DNA of 64,000 nucleotides from an uncultured Draconibacterium sp. (GCF_963677155.1 NZ_OY781884.1:1996134-2060133), one strand, 5' to 3'. Counted from the stretch's first letter, positions 33,002-43,049 are shown. The notes: generated by a model not told the origin, from the letters alone. Translations and numbers: made by a program.

Positions 33002-33976
33002 TCAGCTTATTAGTCCTTCTAAAATTTCGCGTGTGCTGTCGGAATATGGAATCTGGATAGCTTCCTTTTGCTGTAACCAGTCAGATAGAATCTCAGGAAA
33101 AGCATTAATTTTTGAAACAACAGAAATCCCCATTTCGGCTAACATAGCAGCATTACAAGCTTGTTCGTATTGGTTTTTCATTGGAATAACACACAACTTT
33201 TTACCCATAAACAAGGCTTCGGCCGGGGTTTCAAAACCGGCAGTGCACAATATTCCCGAACAACCAACAAAAGAACGGTTAAATCCATCGAGCGAAACCG
33301 GGTTAAACTGAATGGAGCCTTTGGTGTAACTTTTCGGGCAGTGTTTTGAAAAAACCTCCCAACGAACATTTTTATGAGGACTAAGCAATTTTTCAATTTC
33401 CGAATCGCTAAAAGCCGGCAGATAAACAGTATAGTGTCCTTTATCAGCCACAGTTGCATTTCGGATAGCAGAGCGAATAACCGGCTCGAAATTCTGCTGA
33501 TCCAATTGTTTAAAATGAAACCCATAACGAAATGTTGTTGGTGCGTAATACTTTAACACCAACTCTCCAAACGCATCTTTTTTTAATGGTAGGGGTGCTT
33601 TGGGGTGCAAAACCGCATTTTGATGGCTAAGTCCAACACACCTTTTCTTTCGCAGTTTACAGGCCCAGGCTGTAACCGGTTCAAAATCGTTAATTACCAC
33701 GTCGTACTGATGAACGGGTATTCTCCTAATGTCGTTTATCAACCGAAAAGGACGGGCTTTGGCAATGGTTTTCCAAATGTCTACACCACCCTTTTTACCA
33801 AAAATAAAACTAAAGCCATAAAGCCGGTATTTTACCGGAAAAGGCAAACGGATATCGCCCTGAGTTCCACTCACAAGAATATCCGTTTCTCCTATCTCTT
33901 TTAAAACCGGAATGATCTCGGTGGCGCGAGCCAAATGACCATTCCCGGTACCCTGTATGGCGTATAAAATTTTCAC
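33002..33976 (-). CDS. Glycosyltransferase of the MurG/GT-B type
   Basis: 324 residues. Begins MKILYAIQGTGNGHLARATE, the glycine-rich N-terminal motif of GT-B enzymes. The C-terminal half has GCSGILCTAGFETPAEALFMGK and PMKNQYEQACNAAMLAEMG, the nucleotide-sugar-binding region of MurG/GT28/GT1 relatives. It follows the phytase gene by 18 bp and should be cotranscribed with it and the TonB receptor. Why a glycosyltransferase sits in a phytate locus is unclear; phosphate-starvation glycolipid synthesis is a possible explanation (inference). Confidence 0.82.
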   Translation of the reverse strand: MKILYAIQGTGNGHLARATEIIPVLKEIGETDILVSGTQGDIRLPFPVKYRLYGFSFIFGKKGGVDIWKTIAKARPFRLINDIRRIPVHQYDVVINDFEPVTAWACKLRKKRCVGLSHQNAVLHPKAPLPLKKDAFGELVLKYYAPTTFRYGFHFKQLDQQNFEPVIRSAIRNATVADKGHYTVYLPAFSDSEIEKLLSPHKNVRWEVFSKHCPKSYTKGSIQFNPVSLDGFNRSFVGCSGILCTAGFETPAEALFMGKKLCVIPMKNQYEQACNAAMLAEMGISVVSKINAFPEILSDWLQQKEAIQIPYSDSTREILEGLIS

Positions 33977-33994
33977 CGAATGTTCGGACTGAAT

Positions 33995-35110
33995 TTATTC
34001 CTGCGCTAGAATTTGTTTTTCTATGTCTTCCCACGAGATGTATTTAAAATTCTGGCTTACCAGTACTTCGTTGTCGTAGTTGTAACCATCCTGAACCACC
34101 AACATGCCTTTGGGATAATTTGCGCCCAGCGGAACGTTTGTTATCTCAATTCCATCGGTTTCTTCCACACCATCAACAGCGCCATCAACAATACGGAAAC
34201 TGCCGAGGTATTTATTATCGCCCTGGCGCTCGAAAACCACATAACTATAGCTTCCCTGCGACGAAGCCACGAGGTAACCATTCACGCTGTCGGTGGCATA
34301 AATAGCCAGTCCTTCAATATCGTAGTGCATATCAGCATTCTCTTCAGTGCTCATCGCCACCAATGTTCCTTCGGTAGAACCATCGGGTTCAGCATCGAAC
34401 TTAAAAATACCGGCTACCTCTTCACCGATATAAACTACACCGGTTTCATCGTCGGCAGCCACTCCTTCGGTTTGTGTACCCAGGTTCCACGAGCGAACCA
34501 ATTTAGCATCAATTTTATCCCCTTTGGCTATCAGTTGCCACTGCTCAACCTCTCCGGCTTTGCTATTCAGAAACACAAAATAGTTTCCGCTTTTGGCACT
34601 TCGGTACATGCCCAAACCATAAACCTCTTCCTGCATTTCGGAAGTAATTACACGCGCTTCTGCCGCCTCCAGCACACCACCTTTTTTTACGATATACAAA
34701 GAAACAGAATGCGAAGAGCGGTTGCTTGCTGCCAACACATCAACCTTTTTATCGCCCAGTTGAAAACCGTAACGCAGGTCGCAGTTATTCATACGGCCAT
34801 CGGCGTAATAGTTCAGTTGTTTCCCATTAAGATCGTAAGTGGCCAGTCCGCCTTTTTTATCGGTACCAATGGTAAACGAGTTTATTACATTGGTTGTATC
34901 GATCCAAATAGCGGGGTCGTCAGCCGAATCTTCGTCTTTATCCTGCGGAACAGGATCGGTTTCGGCTACTGCCACAACAGTATTTTTAATGTGTTCGCCG
35001 GCTTTACGCGAGCCTTCGCTGGGGCGATTCGTTTCGCAACCAATTATGGTTACAAGCATAGCGGATAGAAAAACACTTGCTAAAAAAATACGGTTACAGG
35101 TACAATTCAT
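33995..35110 (-). CDS. Beta-propeller phytase lipoprotein
   Basis: 371 residues with a lipoprotein signal (TIIGC25E). The body follows Bacillus-type beta-propeller phytase: DDPAIWID, TYDLNGKQLNYYADG, NNCDLRYGF, AASNRSSHSVSLYI, EVYGLGMYRSAKSGNYF, TQTEGVAADDETGVVYIGEE, DIEGLAIYAT, YLVASSQGSYSYVVFERQGD, TDGIEI. The acidic residues that bind Ca2+ and the arginines and lysines for phytate are in place. Splits phytate to release phosphate at the cell surface. Phytases of this class are known to be encoded beside TonB receptors, as here. Confident. Confidence 0.93.
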   Translation of the reverse strand: MNCTCNRIFLASVFLSAMLVTIIGCETNRPSEGSRKAGEHIKNTVVAVAETDPVPQDKDEDSADDPAIWIDTTNVINSFTIGTDKKGGLATYDLNGKQLNYYADGRMNNCDLRYGFQLGDKKVDVLAASNRSSHSVSLYIVKKGGVLEAAEARVITSEMQEEVYGLGMYRSAKSGNYFVFLNSKAGEVEQWQLIAKGDKIDAKLVRSWNLGTQTEGVAADDETGVVYIGEEVAGIFKFDAEPDGSTEGTLVAMSTEENADMHYDIEGLAIYATDSVNGYLVASSQGSYSYVVFERQGDNKYLGSFRIVDGAVDGVEETDGIEITNVPLGANYPKGMLVVQDGYNYDNEVLVSQNFKYISWEDIEKQILAQE

Positions 35111-35203
35111 CGTCGTTAAATTTTATGTAAACAGCTGAGAACACAATACAAAGTGTCCTCAGCTTAAATTTCTAAAATCTATTCTATGCGATAATTACGA
35201 TTT

Positions 35204-37945
35204 CTAAAAATTAAACTTCAGGCCAAAATTTACTTTAATATCGTAGAACTCGGCCTGGTAAGTGTATTGCGACTCCCCCTGATAATAACGCAACGGCGTA
35301 TTCAAAATATTGTTGAGCTCAGCAAACAACATAAAGTTTTTGTTGAAATGGTAGCTGGTATTAAAATCGAGGTACGAAACCTTATCGTAGTACACATCTT
35401 CGAAAGCTTTGTCGCTGTATTCTTCAACAAAAGCACCTGCGTAATTGTACGACACACGAGCCGATAGCTTTTTGCCTTCGTAGTACAACGATGCATTCAA
35501 GGTATTTTCTGGTGTTCCGGGCAAAGTCAGATCATCGTCGTTGCGGTCTTCAATCTGGAAATTACTCACCGTTGACTTGGTGTAGGTATAGTTGGCATAA
35601 AATCCGGTTTGGCGAAGGAAGCCCGGCAAAAAGTCGAACTGACGCTGGAAGGCCATTTCAACACCAAACAAGGTAGCATCGCCGGCATTAATAGGCTGGG
35701 TAAATTTTCCCCAGGTTTTCCCCAGATAATCGTAATCCGACTGAATTCCGTCAACAATAAAATCGTTGATGTCTTTGTAAAAAATTCCACCCGAAACCAA
35801 ACCAATAGACTCAAAATAATGTTCAGCCATTAAATCAAAGTTCCATGCTGTAGTTGGGGTAAGATCGGGATTACCAATCTCAACACGGTCTTTTTCATTA
35901 TTGATTTCAACACGCGGAACCAAGTCGATATATTTTGGGCGAGCCAGAGTATTGGTAACACTTGCTTTAATGTTGGTATTTTTATCGATCTTGTATTTTA
36001 ACAACAACGATGGTAACACCTTTGTGTAGTCGTTATCCACTTCTTTGGTATCCACAAGATCCTCAACGTCTCCTTCATCATCCAGAATCAGCTCTTTACC
36101 TGAGTAGTTAACTGAAGTGTTTTCAACCCTTACACCAGCGACTACATCCAAACGGCCAAACGACTGGTCGAAACGCAGGTAAGCGGCAGTTACATCTTCC
36201 GATGCATCAAAGTTTCCGGCAAGTTCTTCCAGGTTTACTTCGCCTTCAAAATCGTCTGAATTAAGATTTAAACCACTTAAATATTTTATATCAACAAAAG
36301 TTCCGGCCGCATAATCTCCGGCAAGGAAATCATCTTTTGTTTTAACAACTGTATTACTGAAAGCTCCGTTATTAAAACTGTCTTCATTATTTGGCGAATA
36401 ATCGTAGAAATCGTTGTTGCGTTTTTTGCTTTTACCTTTGTATTTGGCACCAAAACGCAAAACACTTGTTCCATTCTGAAAAGGAAGTTTAAAGTCGACT
36501 TTGAATTTTTTGTCGATATCTTCGGTGTACTGATGTTCTTCTGTCAATTCATCAAATTTCCAGTTGCTGTTAAAATCCTGCGCTTCCGGGGTATTAATAA
36601 TCACCTGTGGTTTTTCGGTATCTGCAAGATCCTGGCTGAACGCCACATCTTTAATCTTGTACTGTAGGTAACGTTCGTTTGGGCGGTCTTCGTTGGCCTT
36701 TGAGTACGAACCTTTCCAGTCGATTTCAAGGGCACCAAACTGGTGTTCGCCACCTAAAGAAATATGGTAAGTTCGCTGATCTTCCAAACGTGCATCTTTA
36801 TTGGTTCCGCCTTTCACCTGGCGTTCAATTTTTGCCACATCTTCATCCAAATCTTTGTAAACAACACGGTAACGGTTTTCCCAGTCGTTACGGTGGTTGT
36901 ACATTACTTTTGCCTCGATTTTGTTATTGGCATCAAATTTATAATCAAGCGCCCCCGAGTAACTCTGGCGTAAACGTTCAATCAGATAGGTACGCACCTG
37001 CATTTCTTTCATTTTTCCCTCGTCGTTCCATTCGGCTTCCAAATCATCCGATCCCATCATATGGTCCTGCACCGACCCCGCTAGTGTAACACCCAGTTTG
37101 TTGTTTAAAAACCGATCGGCGTACAACAACGAAAAGTTTGGAGCCACTTTGCCGCGAAGTGCATTGTAAGTACCGCCAACCGATCCGGTAATACGACGTG
37201 AGTAAGGATTTGATTTTGTTACAAGGTTTACCGAACCGCCAATGGCATCGGCGTCCATATCGGCGGTAACCACCTTGTTTACTTCAATGCTTTGAATCAT
37301 ATCCGAAGGAATAAGGTCGAGCTGGATGGAACGTGTTTCAGCCTCAGCCGACGGAATACGGTCGCCATCAATAGCTACCGAGTTATACTCGGGCGATGTT
37401 CCGCGAATGTTTCCAAAACGCGCTTCCCCCTGATCGTACTGTACATTGATTCCGGGAATACGTTTTAAGGCATCACCAACATTCTGGTCGGGGAAACGAC
37501 CTACCTGATCAGAAGAAATAATGTTGGTAATATTCATGCTGCTTTTTTGTTGGTTCAAAGCTTTTGATTGCCCCTGTAACGCACCGTTTACCACCACTTC
37601 TTCAATATCAATACCGGCCTGAAGTTGAAAATTAAGAGTGCTTGTTTTTCCAACAGTAACATTTATCGTTTTAACTGTTTCTTTAAATCCTATGTACGAA
37701 ACTTTTACTTTATAATCACCTGGATCAAGAGCCACAATCCGATAAAATCCGTTTACATCGGTTACAGCCCCTTTATGCAAATCTTCAATTACAATAGCCG
37801 CTCCTGGCAAAGGAAGGTTTTCAGTGTCGACAATCCTACCGGCAATGGTACCTTTATTTGCGGCATTTTCGTCTTCGCCTTCTGCCATTGCACTAAACAT
37901 ACTGACAAACAATAGAATAAATAAAAGAAGAGATAATTTTTTCAT
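35204..37945 (-). CDS. TonB-dependent receptor linked to phytase
   Basis: 913 residues: signal peptide, CarboxypepD_reg-like domain (~33-115), plug with VGDALKRIPGINVQYDQGEA, NIRGTSPEYNSVAIDGDRIP and ADAIGGSVNLVTK, then a barrel ending YDIKVNFGLKFNF. It resembles receptors of the Caulobacter-type subfamily. First gene of an operon with the phytase and a glycosyltransferase, preceded by an 11-bp Pho-box-like array (site E). Likely takes up phytate or its lower inositol phosphates. Confidence 0.9.
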   Translation of the reverse strand: MKKLSLLLFILLFVSMFSAMAEGEDENAANKGTIAGRIVDTENLPLPGAAIVIEDLHKGAVTDVNGFYRIVALDPGDYKVKVSYIGFKETVKTINVTVGKTSTLNFQLQAGIDIEEVVVNGALQGQSKALNQQKSSMNITNIISSDQVGRFPDQNVGDALKRIPGINVQYDQGEARFGNIRGTSPEYNSVAIDGDRIPSAEAETRSIQLDLIPSDMIQSIEVNKVVTADMDADAIGGSVNLVTKSNPYSRRITGSVGGTYNALRGKVAPNFSLLYADRFLNNKLGVTLAGSVQDHMMGSDDLEAEWNDEGKMKEMQVRTYLIERLRQSYSGALDYKFDANNKIEAKVMYNHRNDWENRYRVVYKDLDEDVAKIERQVKGGTNKDARLEDQRTYHISLGGEHQFGALEIDWKGSYSKANEDRPNERYLQYKIKDVAFSQDLADTEKPQVIINTPEAQDFNSNWKFDELTEEHQYTEDIDKKFKVDFKLPFQNGTSVLRFGAKYKGKSKKRNNDFYDYSPNNEDSFNNGAFSNTVVKTKDDFLAGDYAAGTFVDIKYLSGLNLNSDDFEGEVNLEELAGNFDASEDVTAAYLRFDQSFGRLDVVAGVRVENTSVNYSGKELILDDEGDVEDLVDTKEVDNDYTKVLPSLLLKYKIDKNTNIKASVTNTLARPKYIDLVPRVEINNEKDRVEIGNPDLTPTTAWNFDLMAEHYFESIGLVSGGIFYKDINDFIVDGIQSDYDYLGKTWGKFTQPINAGDATLFGVEMAFQRQFDFLPGFLRQTGFYANYTYTKSTVSNFQIEDRNDDDLTLPGTPENTLNASLYYEGKKLSARVSYNYAGAFVEEYSDKAFEDVYYDKVSYLDFNTSYHFNKNFMLFAELNNILNTPLRYYQGESQYTYQAEFYDIKVNFGLKFNF

Positions 37946-38037
37946 TTCAAATTTGGTTATTTATTTACGCAGCAAAATTGGTTATTACCTCTCTGAAAGC
38001 GGTTGCATAACAGTTAAAAGGGAATTAAAAAAAGGTA

Positions 38038-38070
38038 GTAATCGGTAATTTTTTTGTAATGGTTCTGTAA
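38038..38070 (-). promoter_or_regulatory. Candidate Pho box upstream of phytase operon (site E)
   Basis: On the minus strand TTACA/TTACC units start at 38070, 38059 and 38048 (TTACAGAACCA, TTACAAAAAAA, TTACCGATTAC), 11 bp apart, ~95-125 bp before the receptor start. A CAATTTTG at 37980-37973 is a possible weak -7 box but is not in the register of sites A, D and G. Confidence 0.5.
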
Positions 38071-38091
38071 TTACAAAAAGACGGAAAACAA

Positions 38092-38118
38092 AAAAGGAGG
38101 CTAAAAAAGCCTCCTTTT
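38092..38118 (-). terminator. Terminator of the distal PiT gene
   Basis: A perfect 11-bp stem AAAAGGAGGCT with AGCCTCCTTTT, 5-nt A loop; on the minus strand it ends with a T-run. It lies 21 bp past the stop of the gene at 38140. Confidence 0.88.
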
Positions 38119-38139
38119 CAAATCGTATATTGTTACTTA

Positions 38140-40410
38140 TTATTTACTCTTTTCAACCGAGTAGCTTACAAAATCTCTGTGTGCTTTAATCAGATTAATT
38201 GAATGCAACAACAGGTTTTTAGTTTCGCTGTTTATGTTGAAATACAACATCGAATTACGTGTATTTACATCTTTCGTTTTAATACGTTTAATCTGGTTTT
38301 TCTCTGTCTTTTTCAGGTAATCCACAATCTCATCGCGTTTAACAATCAAATCGTCCAGTTTATCGAAAGTGTTTTCCTCTATCATTGTTAGTCCCATGCT
38401 ATAGAACTCATCGAGTTTTGCAGCCAGTTCCTGTAGCTCCTCTGCCTGATCTTTCGAGAATGGTTTATGCTGATTATCCAAATGCTCGAATAAAGGCTGG
38501 ATCAGGAAGTTTAGCGAGTGGGCAATTTCGCGCTGATAATCGACTACCTGTACATAAAAATGCCCGGTATCAACATGGTCTTCAATTTTTGAAAGCGTAT
38601 CGAATATCTTGCTCTTTATTTTTTTCGATTTTGAATTCAGCTTATCTTTCAACAAAATACTTTCCTTCAAATCAGTTCTGTTTTCCTGAAGGAAACTTTC
38701 AACTCCACCAGAAAAAGCTTTATTCGATGAAACCAATGCATTAATACAGTGCTTTTTACATTTCTGCATTACTTTTTCAACACCATCAGTTTCGTTAAAT
38801 GCCTCCTCTTCTTCTTCAATAGCTTTGTTGTTACGCTTTTTGAACAAGAATTGTGTGCGAATTACCATAAAAATAGCAATGGCTACAAATACAAAAATCA
38901 GGAATTTACCACCTACCGAAATTAACAACGCTACCAATCCGGAAACAGTGAAAGCAATTATTGCGGTTAAAAACCATCCGCCAATCACAGCAAATACTCC
39001 CGAGATACGATAAACAGCACTTTCGCGATCCCAAGCTCGATCGGATAATGAAGTTCCCATAGCCACCATAAACGTTACGTAAGTAGTAGAAAGAGGTAAG
39101 GTAAACGAAGTTGCAATGGCAATAAGGATACTGGCTGTTACCAGGTTTACCGATGCACGAATTTTATCGAAAGCAGGCGTATCAGGATCGTTTGCCGGGC
39201 CCAGAGGAACAGGTGTAAAACGGCGACTTACCGACTCGCGAACACTTGTTGGCATTGAGCGGCTAACCGATTTATTGAAGTTGATGCTACTACGTACCAT
39301 TAATCTTGCAATCAGTGACGAACCAAAGCGTTCCATTCCTTCCGACTGACGTGCCAGGTTGATCTCGGTTTTTGTTACTGCCTGCGCCTTTTTCGACATA
39401 ATAAGCGTAACTACCATTACCAGTCCCGAGATTAATAACATGTAAACCGGGGTACTGCTTTTCCCAGCCAGTTTTCCCATCGAAAAGGCTTCGGGGCTCA
39501 TACCCGATGCTACCCAGGCCTGGAACGATTTAAAACCGGCAACCGGCACTCCGATAAAGTTTACCAGGTCGTTTCCGGCAAATGCCAATGCAAGTGAGAA
39601 AGTTCCTACCAGCACAATAACTTTCAGAATGTCAATTTTAAAAACCCATTGTAACAATTGAATAATTACCGTCCACCCCACAAAACTCAACAACAACACT
39701 ATTGCTGTATTTTGTTGAATCCATTCGTATAATGTTCCACCTCCAGTTAGCTCCATATCGGCAAACGACGATCCCCGAATACCTTTAATCAGCATAAAAT
39801 AAGTAATGCCTGTAATCGCCAAACCTCCAAAAGCCGAACCGAAATATTTTAAACTTTTTCCGTATTCAAACGAAAACAGCAGACGTGTTAGGTACATCAC
39901 TATTGCCCCGACTGTAAAAGCCACAAACACCGAAAGCAAAATACCGCCGATTATAGCCAGCGCCTTTTCGGAATTTATGTAGTGGTAGAGTTCGGCAACA
40001 ACCGATCCTCCGGCTGTTTTAATTTTAACCACCGATACGGCAACCGCAGCGCCCAATAATTCAAACACAATGGAAACCGTTGTTGAAGTTGGCATTCCGA
40101 AAGTGTTAAACATGTCGAGCAGAATAATATCCGTAATCATTACAGCCAAAAATATGACCATGATTTCGGCAAAATAGAACTGATCGGGATGAAAGATCCC
40201 TTTTCGGGCTACTTCCATCATTCCGTTTGAGAAGGTTGCTCCAACCAGAATCCCCAGACTTGCCATCAAGAAGATAACCCATTTAGGTGCTGCTTTAGAG
40301 CCAATTGCAGAGTTTAAAAAGTTTACTGCGTCGTTACTTACACCAACAATTAAGTCGGAAATTGCCAAAGCAAATAGTACAACAACGAGAACCAAATAAA
40401 AATTTTCCAT
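38140..40410 (-). CDS. PiT-type phosphate permease fused to PhoU-like domain
   Basis: 756 residues. The transport half carries both PHO4 signatures, GVSNDAVNFLNSA (23-35) and AFAGNDLVNFIGVP, with ~10-12 membrane segments and LSTTYVTFMVAMGTSLSDRAWDRESAVYR in the second half; the soluble C-terminal third (~530-756) is helical and matches PhoU-like domains. It imports inorganic phosphate driven by cation gradients. A tandem paralogue lies directly upstream. Own Pho-box promoter (site D) and terminator. Confidence 0.9.
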   Translation of the reverse strand: MENFYLVLVVVLFALAISDLIVGVSNDAVNFLNSAIGSKAAPKWVIFLMASLGILVGATFSNGMMEVARKGIFHPDQFYFAEIMVIFLAVMITDIILLDMFNTFGMPTSTTVSIVFELLGAAVAVSVVKIKTAGGSVVAELYHYINSEKALAIIGGILLSVFVAFTVGAIVMYLTRLLFSFEYGKSLKYFGSAFGGLAITGITYFMLIKGIRGSSFADMELTGGGTLYEWIQQNTAIVLLLSFVGWTVIIQLLQWVFKIDILKVIVLVGTFSLALAFAGNDLVNFIGVPVAGFKSFQAWVASGMSPEAFSMGKLAGKSSTPVYMLLISGLVMVVTLIMSKKAQAVTKTEINLARQSEGMERFGSSLIARLMVRSSINFNKSVSRSMPTSVRESVSRRFTPVPLGPANDPDTPAFDKIRASVNLVTASILIAIATSFTLPLSTTYVTFMVAMGTSLSDRAWDRESAVYRISGVFAVIGGWFLTAIIAFTVSGLVALLISVGGKFLIFVFVAIAIFMVIRTQFLFKKRNNKAIEEEEEAFNETDGVEKVMQKCKKHCINALVSSNKAFSGGVESFLQENRTDLKESILLKDKLNSKSKKIKSKIFDTLSKIEDHVDTGHFYVQVVDYQREIAHSLNFLIQPLFEHLDNQHKPFSKDQAEELQELAAKLDEFYSMGLTMIEENTFDKLDDLIVKRDEIVDYLKKTEKNQIKRIKTKDVNTRNSMLYFNINSETKNLLLHSINLIKAHRDFVSYSVEKSK

Positions 40411-40488
40411 TTAGTAGTATTTAATGACGTGTAAAGTCTTGATTTTTGATTCTTATTTTTCTTATTTTTTGTTAGCTGTCACCGGCGG

Positions 40489-40556
40489 CAAAGTTGCTCT
40501 AATCAGGCAATTAAAATGTTACAGTTTGATTACATTTTAATTAATTTACGATTACA
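40489..40556 (-). promoter_or_regulatory. Promoter with Pho box (site D)
   Basis: Units start at 40519 (TTACAGTTTGA), 40530 (TTACATTTTAA), 40541 (TTAATTTACGA) and 40552 (TTACA), all 11 bp apart. A degenerate unit at 40508 would fill the gap to CAACTTTG (40496-40489), a one-mismatch -7 box; the distance is 22 nt, two repeat periods. This is the same register as sites A and G. It stands before the PiT gene at 38140-40410. Confidence 0.65.
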
Positions 40557-40613
40557 CGCTGTTCAAAAAACACTGATCTACTGCGCATTAATACTTAAAC
40601 CAAAGCACAAAAA

Positions 40614-40636
40614 AAGCCGGGATAATTTCCCGGCTT
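40614..40636 (-). terminator. Terminator of the proximal PiT gene
   Basis: A perfect 9-bp stem, AAGCCGGGA with TCCCGGCTT, 5-nt loop, with an A-run that forms the T-tail on the minus strand. It separates the two PiT genes, so they are independent transcripts. Confidence 0.88.
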
Positions 40637-40660
40637 GTTAAAATATTGTTTCCAGAATAT

Positions 40661-42934
40661 TTAATTATTCTTTTGAAGTGTATTTGTGATAAAATCACGA
40701 TATGCTTTTAACAGATTCACGGTGTGTAGTAGCAAATACTCCAGCTCCGAAATTAATTTGAAGAACAACTGCGAGTTTCGCGTATTAACCATTTTATTTT
40801 TAATACGTTTTATCTGGTTTTTCTCCATTTTATGAATCTGATCCAGAATGTCGTCGCGTTCTTCAATCAATTGTTCAAGGTCTTCAAATGTTTTACCCTC
40901 TATATCCTTCAGCACCGCTTTAAAGAACCTATCAATACGTTCTGTTACATCCTGCAATTCAACATGCTGCTCTTCAATAAATGGTTTATGGTTGTTTTCA
41001 ACATGTTTAATCATAGGCTCAAGCATAAAATGCACAGCATGTGCCATCTCGCGTTTATGCTCCATCATTTGTACATAAAAATGACTGGTATCCAATGCTC
41101 CTTCGGTAAATTTTGTAACCGTTGAATAAACCTTGTCACGGTTTTTCTTCGATTTTTTCGAGAATTTCTTACTCGCCACCTCTACCTTTTTCAGTCCTGC
41201 TCTATCCTCTTTCAGGAAACTTTCAATACCATCGGTAACAATCAGGTCACTCGATTTTACAGCATTTACCATTTGCTTCGCACTTTTCTCCAGAATCTGC
41301 TCATGCGCATCGGCTTCTTCAATCTCTTCGTCTTCTTCGGCGGCCTGCTGATCGCGCTTTTTCATCATAGCATGTGTGCGTATAACCATAAAAAGAGCAA
41401 CTATTACGAATACGAAAATCATAAACTTGCCGCTAACTGCAATAATCAGCGCTACAATACCCGAAACGGTAAAAGCAATTAATGCAGTTAAAAACCATCC
41501 TCCGATTACTGCAAAAACACCCGAAATTCGATATACTGCACTTTCGCGGTCCCAGGCACGATCAGATAACGAAGTACCCATTGCAACCATAAATGTTACG
41601 TATGTAGTTGATAATGGCAGTTTAAGTGAAGTACCTATAGCAATTAATATACTTGCAACCACCAGGTTTACCGACGCCCTAACCTTATCAAACGAAGGTG
41701 GATCCTGATCATCTTCACTAACATAAGAATGTGGTTCAAAACGCGAACTCACCCCATTGGTAACAGATGAGGGCATTACATTTGCCAGTCGTTTATTAAA
41801 CTTAGTGGTTCCCCGAACAATTACACGCGCAGCAAACGACGACCCAAAACGTTCGTCTCCTTCATTCTGACGCGATAAATCGAGCGATGTTGCAATCACC
41901 GATTTCGCCTTTTTCGACATAATCAGCGTTACAATCATTACCAATCCGGCAATTAACAACATGTATGTTGGCGTACCCACTTTACCTGCCAACATTGCCA
42001 TCGAAAAGGTATTGGGGTTAGTAGCTCCGTCGGCAATCCAGGCCTGGAACGAATTATAACCGGCCAACGGCACACCAATAAAGTTTACCAGGTCGTTTCC
42101 GGCAAAAGCCATTGCAAGCGCAAAAGTTCCGGCCAGTACTACAATCTTTAATATCTTAATATTGAAAACCCATTTTAATAACTGAATTAGAACAACCCAA
42201 AATCCGAAGCTGTATAAAAGCATTAATGCTGTGTGGTGTTTTAACCATTCCTGAATGGTCTCTCCGCTGCTTAGCTCAATACCTGCATAGGTTGAGCCCT
42301 TCATTCCTTTTATAACAATAAAATAAGTGATGGCTGTAATGGCTAAACCGCCAAAGATTGAACCAAAATATTTCATTGGCCCGCGGTATTTAAAAGTAAA
42401 CACCAGGCGGGTTAAATACTGTACAATGGCACCAACGGTAAAGGCAATAAACACCGAAAGCAATATTCCGGTAATAATAGCAAGCGCCTTACTCGAATTG
42501 ATGTATTGCGACAGTTCCATCAATACAGATCCTCCGGCTGTCTTAATCTTTACTATCGATACCGACACAGCGGCACCTAGTAATTCAAAAACGATTGAAA
42601 CCGTTGTTGATGTTGGCATCCCAAAAGTATTGAACATATCAAGCAGAATAACGTCGGTTATCATTACTGCAAGAAAAATGATCATGATCTCGGAAAAAAC
42701 AAACATGTCGGGATGAAAAATTCCTTTCCGCGCAACTTCCATCATTCCACTCGAAAAAGTAGCACCTATAAGTACTCCTAAACTAGCCATTAAAAAGATT
42801 ACCCACTTGGGCGCTGCTTTCGAACCAACTGCAGAATTAAGAAAATTTACGGCATCGTTACTTACTCCTACAATCAGGTCTGAAATTGCTAATGCAAACA
42901 GTACAATTACAAGAATCAGATAAAAGTTTTCCAT
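40661..42934 (-). CDS. Second PiT-type phosphate permease with PhoU-like domain
   Basis: 757 residues and strongly similar in sequence to the gene at 38140 over its whole length (same start MENFYLILVIVLFALAISDL, GVSNDAVNFLNSA, AFAGNDLVNFIGVPLAG, and a PhoU-like tail). A tandem duplication with most change in the C-terminal third and the central loop (~340-400). Only a weak Pho-box array lies upstream, so this copy may be the constitutive one. Confidence 0.9.
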   Translation of the reverse strand: MENFYLILVIVLFALAISDLIVGVSNDAVNFLNSAVGSKAAPKWVIFLMASLGVLIGATFSSGMMEVARKGIFHPDMFVFSEIMIIFLAVMITDVILLDMFNTFGMPTSTTVSIVFELLGAAVSVSIVKIKTAGGSVLMELSQYINSSKALAIITGILLSVFIAFTVGAIVQYLTRLVFTFKYRGPMKYFGSIFGGLAITAITYFIVIKGMKGSTYAGIELSSGETIQEWLKHHTALMLLYSFGFWVVLIQLLKWVFNIKILKIVVLAGTFALAMAFAGNDLVNFIGVPLAGYNSFQAWIADGATNPNTFSMAMLAGKVGTPTYMLLIAGLVMIVTLIMSKKAKSVIATSLDLSRQNEGDERFGSSFAARVIVRGTTKFNKRLANVMPSSVTNGVSSRFEPHSYVSEDDQDPPSFDKVRASVNLVVASILIAIGTSLKLPLSTTYVTFMVAMGTSLSDRAWDRESAVYRISGVFAVIGGWFLTALIAFTVSGIVALIIAVSGKFMIFVFVIVALFMVIRTHAMMKKRDQQAAEEDEEIEEADAHEQILEKSAKQMVNAVKSSDLIVTDGIESFLKEDRAGLKKVEVASKKFSKKSKKNRDKVYSTVTKFTEGALDTSHFYVQMMEHKREMAHAVHFMLEPMIKHVENNHKPFIEEQHVELQDVTERIDRFFKAVLKDIEGKTFEDLEQLIEERDDILDQIHKMEKNQIKRIKNKMVNTRNSQLFFKLISELEYLLLHTVNLLKAYRDFITNTLQKNN

Positions 42935-42960
42935 TTAAATTTGGTTTTTGTAAAGGTCGG

Positions 42961-43049
42961 CAAATATAAAGTTTGTCAAAATTTTAATCCTTTTGTAATA
43001 TTAATAAAATATTAACTAACCATGAAATTACCATTAACCAATTAGTAAC
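42961..43049 (-). promoter_or_regulatory. Promoter of the proximal PiT gene with weak periodic array
   Basis: Minus-strand TATATTTG (42968-42961) is a full -7 match 27 bp before the start codon. TTAAT (43001), TTAAC (43012), TTAAC (43034) and GTAAC (43045) lie on an 11-bp grid with one slot unfilled, and the grid is one base off the register of sites A, D and G. A Pho box here is possible but weak. Confidence 0.4.

Noticed and set aside
34013-35068. 351-codon plus-strand frame
   Set aside because: Exact shadow of the beta-propeller phytase gene on the other strand, which has all family motifs.
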